DNA of 8,845 bases from an uncultured bacterium (lineage in GTDB: Bacteria > Patescibacteriota > Minisyncoccia > Phycocordibacterales > CAIJYI01): contig CALMXW010000068.1 of NCBI GenBank assembly GCA_937871115.1, positions 1 to 8,845 of the forward strand, read 5' to 3'. Position 1 is the stretch's first letter, and the number at the start of each line of letters is the position of its first letter. The translations under genes were made by a program, and so were the position numbers. Under the pieces are notes generated by a model, which worked only from the letters and a program-made list of their open reading frames with translations, was not told where the DNA came from and ran no database searches. Positions 1-6,248 of this stretch are shown here, one piece after another.

Positions 1-1019
1 CTCGCAACAAACCCCGCTTCATCTGTTTCGTCGTATGCTTCAAATATACTGATCTTCTCTCCCCCATCGCGTCGGGTAAAAAGATTTTTCGGTACGCGCA
101 CTTTGTTTTTTTGAATGATAGCGTTGGCTGTGTCGAGAATAATTTTTGTTGAGCGATAATTTTCTTCAAGAAGAACAATTTTTGCTCCCGGATAGTCGCG
201 CTCAAACGAGAGAATGTTTTTTATATTTGCACCACGCCAGCTGTAAATATTTTGATCGGCGTCTCCCACCACACAAATATTTTTGTGCTTGTTGGCGAGC
301 ATTTTGGTGATTTCGTACTGCACACTATTCGTGTCTTGGTATTCGTCCACGTGGATGTACTGCCAGAGATCTTGATAGTATTCTCGGACATCATTGTGGT
401 TGCGGAGAAGGAGAAGGGTCTTGAGGAGGAGGTCGTCGAAGTCGAGCGCATTTTGTTTTCGTAAAATCCTCTCGTATGCGAGCCACACCTCGGAGGCGAT
501 TTTTGGGAAGTATGCATTTCCGGCTTTCTCCGCATAGGTTTCCGGGGTCATGCACTCCCCTTTCTCTCGAGAAATGAGCTCACGAAAACGCTTCGGTTCA
601 AACTGTTTCGGATCGAGATTTTTTTCTTTTAGCGCCGCCTTGAGTACAGAAAGTGAATCACTTTTGTCGAGGATGGTGAAATGTCGCGGGAGGCCAAGTA
701 CTGCGCCGTGCCGTTTCAGAATATGTACACCGAGAGAGTGAAAAGTAGAAACAAATGGCGATGCCCCACCGAGCCCACTCTCGGTAAAAAGATGATGCAC
801 GCGCTCCCCCATTTCTCGCGCAGCTTTATTGGTAAATGTGATAGCGAGAATGCGATTTCCGGGGACGTCTTTGTGCATGAGGTGGAGAATGCGGTGCGTG
901 AGAGTCTTTGTTTTTCCTGCACCCGCTCCCGCCACAATTAAAAGCGGCCCTTCTGTATGAAGTACCGCTTCTTTTTGTTGTTCGTTGAGTCCATTAAGTT
1001 CTTTGTTTCCACTCGACAT
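1..1019 (-). CDS. uvrD: UvrD/PcrA/Rep-type superfamily 1 DNA helicase, N-terminal part (C-terminus beyond the window)
   Basis: ATP-driven 3'-5' DNA helicase of superfamily 1A, acting in excision repair or replication-fork clearance. The frame stays open for 339 residues from ATG at 1019 to the window edge. Motifs appear in family order: Q-motif region LNEQQKEAV (residues 11-19), Walker A GAGAGKT (31-37), motif Ia AITFTNKAAREM (59-70), TFHSLG (92-97), LDFDDLL (192-198), Walker B DEYQDT (225-230), motif III GDADQNIYSWRGA (252-264) and motif IV ENYRS (286-290). Walker A has Ala where the family usually has Ser (AGAGSGKT); this is a mild variant. The C-terminal motifs V and VI lie outside, so UvrD, PcrA and Rep cannot be told apart. 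No Shine-Dalgarno is visible before the ATG. The gene starts 38 bases after the stop of the upstream unknown gene and may share its transcript. Confidence 0.95.
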   Translation of the reverse strand, partial: MSSGNKELNGLNEQQKEAVLHTEGPLLIVAGAGAGKTKTLTHRILHLMHKDVPGNRILAITFTNKAAREMGERVHHLFTESGLGGASPFVSTFHSLGVHILKRHGAVLGLPRHFTILDKSDSLSVLKAALKEKNLDPKQFEPKRFRELISREKGECMTPETYAEKAGNAYFPKIASEVWLAYERILRKQNALDFDDLLLKTLLLLRNHNDVREYYQDLWQYIHVDEYQDTNSVQYEITKMLANKHKNICVVGDADQNIYSWRGANIKNILSFERDYPGAKIVLLEENYRSTKIILDTANAIIQKNKVRVPKNLFTRRDGGEKISIFEAYDETDEAGFVA

Positions 1020-1057
1020 GAGAGAATGGTAACAGCAATATTCGAAAATTCAAAATT

Positions 1058-2182
1058 TTAGTGTGGGAGAAGTCGCTCGATGTATTGCCACAAGAGTTCA
1101 TCTTCTTTTGGGGCAATGGTACTCGTGCCGTTTTTTGTTTCGAGCTCTTTTATGTATTGTACCAATGGTGCGCTACCGTCTTCTTTAAGAACATCGAGAG
1201 CGGGGCGATCTTTGATGGATTCCCAGCGTGCTTCGTCGATACCATGACTGCGCATGAGGGTGTTGAGGAGTCCGGTGTAGTGAGACGAAACGGGCTGGCC
1301 TTCTCCCGGGGATGGTTTCTTTGGAATATTTTTTGAAGAAGTGGCAGGAGTACTGGAAACTTCTGGTACGGGTTTTTCTACAGGCGCAGGAGCCTCGAAC
1401 ACCTGGACAGGTTTTTTCGCGCCCTCTTCTTGCATGCGCGTTATCTGTGGAGTCTCGGGTCTTTTGGGAGGAGCAGTGGTGGGTTTTTTTACTGTAACTT
1501 CTGGTACGGGTGCAGATGGAGCAATGGGAGTACTTGGGGTGTCCGCTACTTTTTCACCAAGTATCATTTTGTCCCACTCAGAAAGAACTTCTTCGGTAGG
1601 TTCCTCTATGGGGAAGGTTTCCTGACTCTCGGTTTTTGCAGGGGCCACAGGGCTTATTTCCGGTGATGGAGGGTTTTCTTTTCCGTTGTAGTATTCTTCA
1701 ATGGTCTCGTCTGGCTTCGGGTCGCGCCCCGTTCGCTTTCTCACCTCTTCGAGAAATTCTTTTACGCCGTCCATGACATCCTGCATAACAGTAGGAAGAG
1801 TCGTGTTGGCCGCGCCAAGCACCCAAGCCGCGCGCATGTCTTTGTATCTTTCCCACCAACTTGGAAATGGGGCGTCTGGTGTATGTGGAGCTTCTGCGGT
1901 TTCAGTGGGTACGGTCTTTTTTTCCGGTACGGTTTCTTTTGGGAGCTCGGGAAGCTCTTCGGGTGCAGGGAGAGATTTTTCTTCTGTAGGTTGAGCTGGA
2001 GTGTGGTCGATCGCGGGCATTTCTTCAAGTTTCTTGAGAAGTTTTTCGAGGGGGTTGGCAGAAGTAGTGGGTGTGACTTTGACCACAGGAGTATTTTTCT
2101 CTGCTCCAGGCATCGTCATGAGCTCGTCTACCAGAGGAGTGGTCGTTGTTTCTACAGGAGACATTTGAGGAGAAGTTTGCAT
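1058..2182 (-). CDS. Pro/Thr/Glu-rich, largely disordered protein of unknown function
   Basis: I do not recognise this 374-residue protein. Most of it is low-complexity sequence rich in Pro, Thr, Glu, Lys and Ala, with repeated PVPEV-like tracts (about 225-229 and 271-275), and is probably disordered. Three stretches look foldable: about 106-167 (starts FPSWWERY, then an amphipathic helix around DVMDGVKEFLEEV), about 300-350 (HYTGLLNTLMRSHG onward) and the C-terminal helix from 359 (DELLWQYIERLL). A short Leu/Lys helix lies at 44-54. No signal peptide or membrane segment is visible, so it is probably cytoplasmic. The start is the ATG at 2182, directly behind a promoter-like sequence. No Shine-Dalgarno is seen. 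It is divergent from the LysM-M23 peptidase gene and 38 bases upstream of the helicase gene. It is real coding sequence: the long frame is open and the opposite-strand frames are short and shadow-like. Confidence 0.8.
   Translation of the reverse strand: MQTSPQMSPVETTTTPLVDELMTMPGAEKNTPVVKVTPTTSANPLEKLLKKLEEMPAIDHTPAQPTEEKSLPAPEELPELPKETVPEKKTVPTETAEAPHTPDAPFPSWWERYKDMRAAWVLGAANTTLPTVMQDVMDGVKEFLEEVRKRTGRDPKPDETIEEYYNGKENPPSPEISPVAPAKTESQETFPIEEPTEEVLSEWDKMILGEKVADTPSTPIAPSAPVPEVTVKKPTTAPPKRPETPQITRMQEEGAKKPVQVFEAPAPVEKPVPEVSSTPATSSKNIPKKPSPGEGQPVSSHYTGLLNTLMRSHGIDEARWESIKDRPALDVLKEDGSAPLVQYIKELETKNGTSTIAPKEDELLWQYIERLLPH
1358..1511. repeat. 16-bp direct repeat encoding a PVPEV peptide repeat
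   Basis: The 16 bases at 1358-1373 recur exactly at 1496-1511 (aacttctggtacgggt on the plus strand). On the coding strand both copies encode Pro-Val-Pro-Glu-Val. This is internal peptide repetition in the low-complexity gene, not a mobile repeat. Confidence 0.75.
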
Positions 2183-2189
2183 TACTTAT

Positions 2190-2218
2190 ATTTTACGCTT
2201 ATGCCACACGAGGTGCAA
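2190..2218 (-). promoter_or_regulatory. Candidate sigma70-type promoter for the Pro-rich gene
   Basis: On the minus strand TTGCAC (2218-2213) and TAAAAT (2195-2190) are separated by 17 bases. The -10 matches TATAAT at five of six positions; the -35 has only TTG and the last positions loosely. Transcription would start about seven bases downstream, at or next to the ATG at 2182, which implies a leaderless or nearly leaderless mRNA. Confidence 0.4.
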
Positions 2219-2252
2219 TGTGCTTTCTTTTGCACAACTGTGGATTGTCAAG

Positions 2253-2280
2253 TTGTCTTTCTCACCCCACGTCCTATAAT
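2253..2280 (+). promoter_or_regulatory. Candidate sigma70-type promoter for the LysM-M23 peptidase gene
   Basis: TTGTCT (2253-2258) and a perfect TATAAT (2275-2280) are separated by 16 bases. The expected start of transcription, near 2287, lies only about five bases before the ATG at 2292, so this mRNA would also be almost leaderless. An alternative -35, TTGTCA at 2245-2250, is too far away (24 bases). Confidence 0.5.
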
Positions 2281-2291
2281 AGACGGTACTA

Positions 2292-3368
2292 ATGAAAATC
2301 GTCTCACGCGGTCCTTTTTTTCGCTGGCTGGCAGTTTTCATACCGTCGCTCTTCTTCGGTCTATTCTCTTTTGCCCACGCAAGCGTCCTCTCTTTTGTCG
2401 GAGAAGTATTTCAGAGTATAAAAACAGGTGGTGAGCTGGTATATGAGAAAAAAGGGGTGACAAATTCTCAAAACATAGAGCTTCTCAAGCCCGCACTCAA
2501 TCGCGACCCAAGCCCGGCTCGTGGCGGAGGAGAGGTGACAATCGTCGATGGTAGCGCCTTGCTCGCAGACAACGCTCTTTCTCATGACAAAACTGAAATC
2601 GATCAGGCACCAAATGGGCAAATCAGTGTGTACGTGGTGCGCACAGGTGACACACTCTCTCAAATTGCGAAAATGTTTGGCGTCTCAAGCAATACCATTC
2701 GCTGGGCAAATGATATTTCAAGCGGAAAAGGTGTTTCTGTGGGGCAAAAACTCGTTATTCTTCCTGTAAATGGTATCCGATATACCGTGAAGAAAGGAGA
2801 CACATTGGAAAAAATTGCCCAAAGCCACAAGGCGGTAAAAGACGAGATTATTGAATTCAATGATCTGGAAGGAAAAGATATTGTTGTCGGTGATATTCTT
2901 TTGATTCCGAATGGGCTCATGGATACCCCCGCTGCCTCTTCCCCATCAACATCGCCCATAACGTCTCACATAGCACATGCCGTATCTACCCCCGTAGTTA
3001 TTACAGGAGCAACGCAAGATTCTTCCGGGTACTTCACCTATCCTGCTCCTGGGACGAGGAAAACCCAAGGGCTCCACGGATACAACGGTGTTGACCTTGG
3101 CGGGCCGATCGGGACGACGGTACTTGCTGCTGCAGATGGAGAAGTTCTTATCTCTCGCGATTCCGGCTGGAACGGCGGGTATGGTCAATACATTGTTATC
3201 AAACATGGAAATGGAATGCAGACTTTGTATGGTCACTTGAGTCAGACACTCGTCTCGGCGGGGCAGACGGTCACAAAAGGTCAGCCGATCGGCGCTATAG
3301 GCAACACTGGTCGCTCCACGGGCCCACATCTTCACTTTGAGGTTCGCGGAGGAAGAAATCCTTTCTAA
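2292..3368 (+). CDS. Secreted M23-family metallopeptidase with two LysM domains
   Basis: Predicted zinc-dependent cell-wall endopeptidase that cuts peptidoglycan cross-bridges, held to glycan by LysM repeats; it probably acts in division or envelope remodelling. Length 358 residues. An N-terminal signal sequence is clear: Lys/Arg-containing start, hydrophobic core about 12-28, likely cleavage after AHA at 30. LysM 1 spans about 113-158 (YVVRTGDTLSQIA) and LysM 2 about 162-206 (YTVKKGDTLEKIA). A Pro/Ser/Thr linker (207-245) leads to the M23 domain (246-358). Zinc and catalytic residues are visible as H262 with D268, H315 in YGHL, and H346/H348 in PHLHFE. The start is fixed by the signal sequence; downstream starts would remove it. 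No Shine-Dalgarno is present and the promoter lies very close. The protein ends right after the M23 core at GGRNPF, which is common in the family. Confidence 0.93.
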   Translation: MKIVSRGPFFRWLAVFIPSLFFGLFSFAHASVLSFVGEVFQSIKTGGELVYEKKGVTNSQNIELLKPALNRDPSPARGGGEVTIVDGSALLADNALSHDKTEIDQAPNGQISVYVVRTGDTLSQIAKMFGVSSNTIRWANDISSGKGVSVGQKLVILPVNGIRYTVKKGDTLEKIAQSHKAVKDEIIEFNDLEGKDIVVGDILLIPNGLMDTPAASSPSTSPITSHIAHAVSTPVVITGATQDSSGYFTYPAPGTRKTQGLHGYNGVDLGGPIGTTVLAAADGEVLISRDSGWNGGYGQYIVIKHGNGMQTLYGHLSQTLVSAGQTVTKGQPIGAIGNTGRSTGPHLHFEVRGGRNPF

Positions 3369-3400
3369 AAATTCGTACCCTGTTCAATGTCTGCACTCTC

Positions 3401-3409
3401 TGGTATAAC
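3401..3409 (+). promoter_or_regulatory. Candidate extended -10 promoter for the pentein gene
   Basis: TGGTATAAC matches an extended -10 (TGnTATAAT) with one mismatch. No convincing -35 lies upstream. Transcription would start near 3416, giving a leader of about 40 bases before the ATG at 3455. This is the longest leader among the promoter candidates here, and it is the only one with room for a ribosome binding site. Confidence 0.3.
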
Positions 3410-3444
3410 AGGCACAGATTGAGTCTTGTTTGTTGATAAAAAAC

Positions 3445-3448
3445 GGAG
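3445..3448 (+). promoter_or_regulatory. Shine-Dalgarno GGAG of the pentein gene
   Basis: GGAG lies six bases before the ATG at 3455, which supports that start. It is notable because the other starts in the window show no comparable purine-rich site. Confidence 0.65.
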
Positions 3449-3454
3449 ATTACT

Positions 3455-4315
3455 ATGGACCAGAGACCGTTGCTTTTTATGCAACCACCGGTCGGGTTTA
3501 GAAACACAGAGATTAACGATCGGCAGATAAGAGGGAGAAGGCCGGATCCCGGAAAATTCGAGTCGCAATGGAAAGGTTTGTATGATTCCCTTTCTCAGTA
3601 CTTTTCTGTCGAGATCCTCTGTGATCCATTCGAGTACCCTACCGTTTCGCGCTGTCCGGATTCTTGTTTCCCTGCAAATATTGGCCTGGTTACGGGGCAC
3701 CACTCAATTCTCCTTGGGAGGTTTAAAGAAAAAATACGTCGTCTCGAGGAAAGGTTGTCTGTCCAGGCTTTCATTTCGCGAGGATGGAACACAGAACATT
3801 TTCCCCACCCCCATGTTTTCGAGGGAGTTGGCGAAGCAATGTTCCTTCGCGCTGGGATGGTTTTCTTCGGGTATGGATACCGTGCAACAGCGAGATCGTT
3901 TAGGGAATTTCAGGATCTCTTCCCGGAAGCAGAGGTGATTCCTCTCCACCTCCAAAATCCCAAGATGTATCATTTGGACGTTTGTTTTGCCCACTTTATC
4001 CGAGGGAGAGAAGACTTCTTTATTTACCATCCTGGGGCCTTTCTCCCAGATGGTTTACGAAAGATTCGGGATGTTTCAAACCGTCTCAGGGCCACCTTGG
4101 TCCCAGTGGGCGAGAAGGATGCTCTTCGTTTTGCTTGTAATGCTTTTTGTCTGGGTAATGAGGTGTTTATGCCTTCTGGTACGGGGTTGGCACAAAGACT
4201 CCGTCGTGACTATGGATTCTCGGTACACGAGTTTGATGTTTCGGAATTCATCGAATGTGGTGGTGGTGGTGTGGCCTGCATGGTGCTCCGAGGGTATCTC
4301 CCCTATCTTCGATAG
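3455..4315 (+). CDS. Pentein-fold hydrolase of the amidinotransferase / dimethylarginine dimethylaminohydrolase (DDAH) superfamily
   Basis: Predicted enzyme acting on a guanidino compound (arginine or a methylated arginine) through a catalytic Cys. Length 286 residues, the usual single-domain size. Family landmarks in order: FPANIGLV (72-79), where DDAH-like proteins carry an Asn/Asp substrate region; FEGVGEAMF (122-130), the FEGxGDAxx acidic motif with Asp replaced by Glu; YHLDVCF (172-178) with the probable catalytic H173; YHPGAF (191-196); FACNAFCLG (226-234); and GGGGVACMVL (269-278) with probable nucleophile C275. All three catalytic positions are present, so it should be active. Substrate cannot be decided between DDAH, arginine deiminase-like and citrulline-type hydrolases. 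It has its own Shine-Dalgarno and terminator. By hand count about 12 of 28 Arg codons are AGA/AGG, against about 1 of 19 in the uvrD segment, which suggests a different origin. Confidence 0.85.
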   Translation: MDQRPLLFMQPPVGFRNTEINDRQIRGRRPDPGKFESQWKGLYDSLSQYFSVEILCDPFEYPTVSRCPDSCFPANIGLVTGHHSILLGRFKEKIRRLEERLSVQAFISRGWNTEHFPHPHVFEGVGEAMFLRAGMVFFGYGYRATARSFREFQDLFPEAEVIPLHLQNPKMYHLDVCFAHFIRGREDFFIYHPGAFLPDGLRKIRDVSNRLRATLVPVGEKDALRFACNAFCLGNEVFMPSGTGLAQRLRRDYGFSVHEFDVSEFIECGGGGVACMVLRGYLPYLR

Positions 4316-4345
4316 ATTTCTGTAGGAAATACAAATATTCTACTC

Positions 4346-4377
4346 AACAGCGAGCTCACACCTCGCTGTTATTTTTT
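4346..4377 (+). terminator. Intrinsic terminator of the pentein gene
   Basis: A perfect 9-bp stem (4346-4354 pairing with 4362-4370, AACAGCGAG / CTCGCTGTT) with a 7-base loop is followed by A and six T's (4372-4377). The T-run serves plus-strand transcription. On the minus strand the bases beyond the hairpin are not T-rich, so it is a weak stop for tgt. The right arm overlaps the last bases of the tgt stop codon. Confidence 0.85.
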
Positions 4378-5649
4378 ATTCTGATTGTACTGTCTCAAAA
4401 AGTTTTCTTTATACTCTGAAAAGTTTCCATCTAAAATAGCTTGTCGTATTTTCTTCACGAGAGTTACGGTAAAAAAAAGATTGTGGATTGACCCGAGTGT
4501 CCCCGCGAGCATTTCATTGGCGCGGAAAAGATGTGCCACGTACGCGCGAGTGAAGTTTTTGCAGGTGTAACACGCACACCCCTCTTCGATTGGAGCAAAG
4601 TCCCGGCCGAATTTTGCGTTCGTGATATTTATACGGCCATCTTTAGTATGAAGTGTGCCGTTGCGTGCCATGCGAGTGGGAGCAACGCAGTCGAAAAGAT
4701 CCGCACCATTTTCTATTCCACCGAATAAATCTTCCGGCTCCCCTATGCCGAGCAGGTGCCGAGGTTTTTCTTCGGGAAGAATTGCGTTCACCCACCCCAC
4801 GGCGGTGTACATGTCTTCTTTTTCAAACGATCCGCCGATACCGAAGCCGTCGAAATCCATTTCGCCGATAACGTGCGCGCTTTCTTTTCGTAAATCTTCA
4901 AACCGTCCGCCTTGCACGATGCCAAAGAGCGCTTGGGGTCCCATAAGTTTCTTGTGTTCATCTAAGCTTCGCTTTGCCCAGCGATGGGTGCGTTCAAGTG
5001 CTTCTTTTTGGTATTCGTATGGTGCCGTGGGGGACGTGCATTCATCGAAGGCAAAGATCATGTCGGCGCCAATGTTGTGTTGTATCTGAATAGATTTTTC
5101 CGGAGTAAAGAAGTGCTTGCTTCCGTCGAGGTGTGAGCGAAATTCGACTCCGTTTTCGGTAATTTTTGCAAGAGGGAGCGGGGAGCCCACAGTGGAAACT
5201 TTTTCTTCAACTGATGGGCGGGCGGGATGGCGACCGAGCGGCTTTTGTCGCTCGGTCGTTGAAGAAAAAGTTTCCGCTGTGGGCTCGCTGGCTTCAATGC
5301 CACCAATCTTACTTACCTTCTCGCCAAAAGCAGCACCGAGAGAAAACGCCTGGAAGCCTCCTGAGTCGGTCATGGTGGGCCCGTTCCAGTTCATAAACTT
5401 GTGTATTCCTCCGGCATTGCGCACCACTTCGTCTCCTGGTTGGAGATAAAGATGATACGTATTTGCGAGCACCACTTCTGCTCCGAGCTCGCGCACCTGG
5501 TCTGGTGTGAGGGCCTTTACTGTCGCCTTCGTACCTACGGTGACAAAAGCTGGTGTGTGGATCACTCCATGCGGAGTATGAAGCTCCCCGGCCCTTCCGA
5601 GCGCACCGGGGATTTTCCCCTCTATTTTAAATTGAAATTTATCAGCCAT
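4369..5649 (-). CDS. tgt: tRNA-guanine transglycosylase (Tgt), carrying an in-frame palindromic insertion
   Basis: Exchanges guanine at the wobble position of GUN-anticodon tRNAs for a queuosine precursor (preQ1 in most bacteria). With the ATG at 5649 it has 426 residues; E. coli Tgt has 375. Catalytic TDSGGFQ has D95, and FDCVAPTRMARNG has the probable nucleophile D320. The zinc site is C358, C360, C363 and H389 (CACYTC ... IHNL). The substrate-pocket segment GIVQGG is present. Between the two catalytic Asp residues it is 50 residues longer than E. coli; 34 of these (residues 122-155) come from the palindrome at 5183-5286. The rest may be a natural loop variant. A TTG at 5673 would add eight residues, but MADKFQF is the more family-like start. 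The gene is last in the cca cluster, 36 bases after the ITPA-like gene. The enzyme is probably functional, since all key residues are intact. Confidence 0.95.
   Translation of the reverse strand: MADKFQFKIEGKIPGALGRAGELHTPHGVIHTPAFVTVGTKATVKALTPDQVRELGAEVVLANTYHLYLQPGDEVVRNAGGIHKFMNWNGPTMTDSGGFQAFSLGAAFGEKVSKIGGIEASEPTAETFSSTTERQKPLGRHPARPSVEEKVSTVGSPLPLAKITENGVEFRSHLDGSKHFFTPEKSIQIQHNIGADMIFAFDECTSPTAPYEYQKEALERTHRWAKRSLDEHKKLMGPQALFGIVQGGRFEDLRKESAHVIGEMDFDGFGIGGSFEKEDMYTAVGWVNAILPEEKPRHLLGIGEPEDLFGGIENGADLFDCVAPTRMARNGTLHTKDGRINITNAKFGRDFAPIEEGCACYTCKNFTRAYVAHLFRANEMLAGTLGSIHNLFFTVTLVKKIRQAILDGNFSEYKENFLRQYNQNKK
5183..5286. repeat. 104-bp nested palindromic element inserted in frame within tgt
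   Basis: Outer arms 5183-5211 and 5258-5286 (29 bases) are inverted repeats with one mismatch (5193/5276). Inside, a perfect 10-bp stem (5231-5240 with 5249-5258) closes a small loop containing TTTT. A 19-base G-rich segment (5212-5230) remains unpaired on one side only. The element is read without a stop on the minus strand and adds 34 residues, roughly EPTAETFSST ... VEEKVSTVG, to Tgt. I see no target-site duplication at the borders. Its structure and coding behaviour resemble Rickettsia palindromic elements; relation by descent is not implied. Confidence 0.85.
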
Positions 5650-5685
5650 CTTGAAAATAGTTGTACCACACAATACCCCAGAGAG

Positions 5686-6237
5686 CTATTTCGTCTCCCG
5701 TAAAAATTTCTCTAATTTCTTGAGTGCAATTTTTCGCATCGATGTCTTGCTCTGTTCCTCAAGTGTCATCTCTCCCCAAGTTTTTGTGTATCCGTTTGGA
5801 ATAAAAATCGAGCCCCAACCAAAGTTGCCAGTCCCTCGCGGCTTTTTTGCGATTGTCCCCGCAATTTTTCCAGTGAATGTCTTAAAAACCTTTCCGTCGT
5901 AAAATCCAAAACACACTTCTGCAACGGCGTCTCTTTTTGTGGAAGATCCGAGAAGTTTGCACAACCCGTTATTATCAAGCTCGAGAGAGAACCATTTTAT
6001 AAACGGCCCAGGTAACTTTCCGAGCGCAGAAAACACAAGCGATGTATCTTCCACAAGCACGGGTTTTTTCACATGCCGGTAAGCCTCTTTTGCTTTTTGC
6101 TCCACGATCTCTTTCAAGTCGAGTGACTGGATTTCAACCAGATCAACTTTCTTGTGTGCAACAGGGTGCTTCAAATATCGCCCGACTTGCTCCGCCTTTC
6201 CCGGATTCCCCGTGATAAATGTAAGTTGGTACGACAT
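5686..6237 (-). CDS. rdgB: ITPA/RdgB/HAM1-family nucleoside triphosphate pyrophosphatase
   Basis: Family role: hydrolyses non-canonical purine triphosphates (ITP, XTP, dITP) to monophosphate and pyrophosphate, cleaning the nucleotide pool. Length 183 residues, close to the family norm. Motifs: TGNPGKAEQ (9-17) with K14; LVEDTSLVF (61-69) with the catalytic D64; and LPGPFIKWF (75-83), which is typical of the eukaryotic ITPA type rather than E. coli RdgB. Two family motifs are altered: FGWD reads FGWG (G142), and the C-terminal SHR reads SMR (166-168). In human ITPA, by my recollection, D152 and H177 at these places contact the base. The fold and chemistry are therefore well supported, but base preference may differ. 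The ATG at 6237 is 11 bases after the cyclodipeptide synthase stop, with no Shine-Dalgarno, implying translation within one transcript. Confidence 0.88.
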   Translation of the reverse strand: MSYQLTFITGNPGKAEQVGRYLKHPVAHKKVDLVEIQSLDLKEIVEQKAKEAYRHVKKPVLVEDTSLVFSALGKLPGPFIKWFSLELDNNGLCKLLGSSTKRDAVAEVCFGFYDGKVFKTFTGKIAGTIAKKPRGTGNFGWGSIFIPNGYTKTWGEMTLEEQSKTSMRKIALKKLEKFLRETK

Positions 6238-6248
6238 AGTGTGTCTAA

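Noticed and set aside
1883..2434. 183-codon plus-strand frame across the divergent promoter region
   Set aside because: It is antisense to the Pro-rich gene, runs into the M23 gene in another frame, and its product is Cys/Phe/Arg-rich shadow-like sequence.
3379..3412. Terminator after the M23 gene (CCTGTT ... AACAGG)
   Set aside because: Only a 6-bp stem with a 22-base loop and no T-run; it also overlaps the candidate promoter of the next gene.
5183..5286. Integron attC site (AAC ... GTT around a hairpin)
   Set aside because: The inner ends of the arms do read TTCAAC and GTTGAA, but the R and L box spacing, the extrahelical bases and an integrase or cassette array are all missing.
5649..5673. 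TTG start for tgt at 5673
   Set aside because: It adds eight residues (first MCGTTIFK) unlike known Tgt N-termini. The ATG at 5649 starts at the expected place and leaves a 36-base gap.
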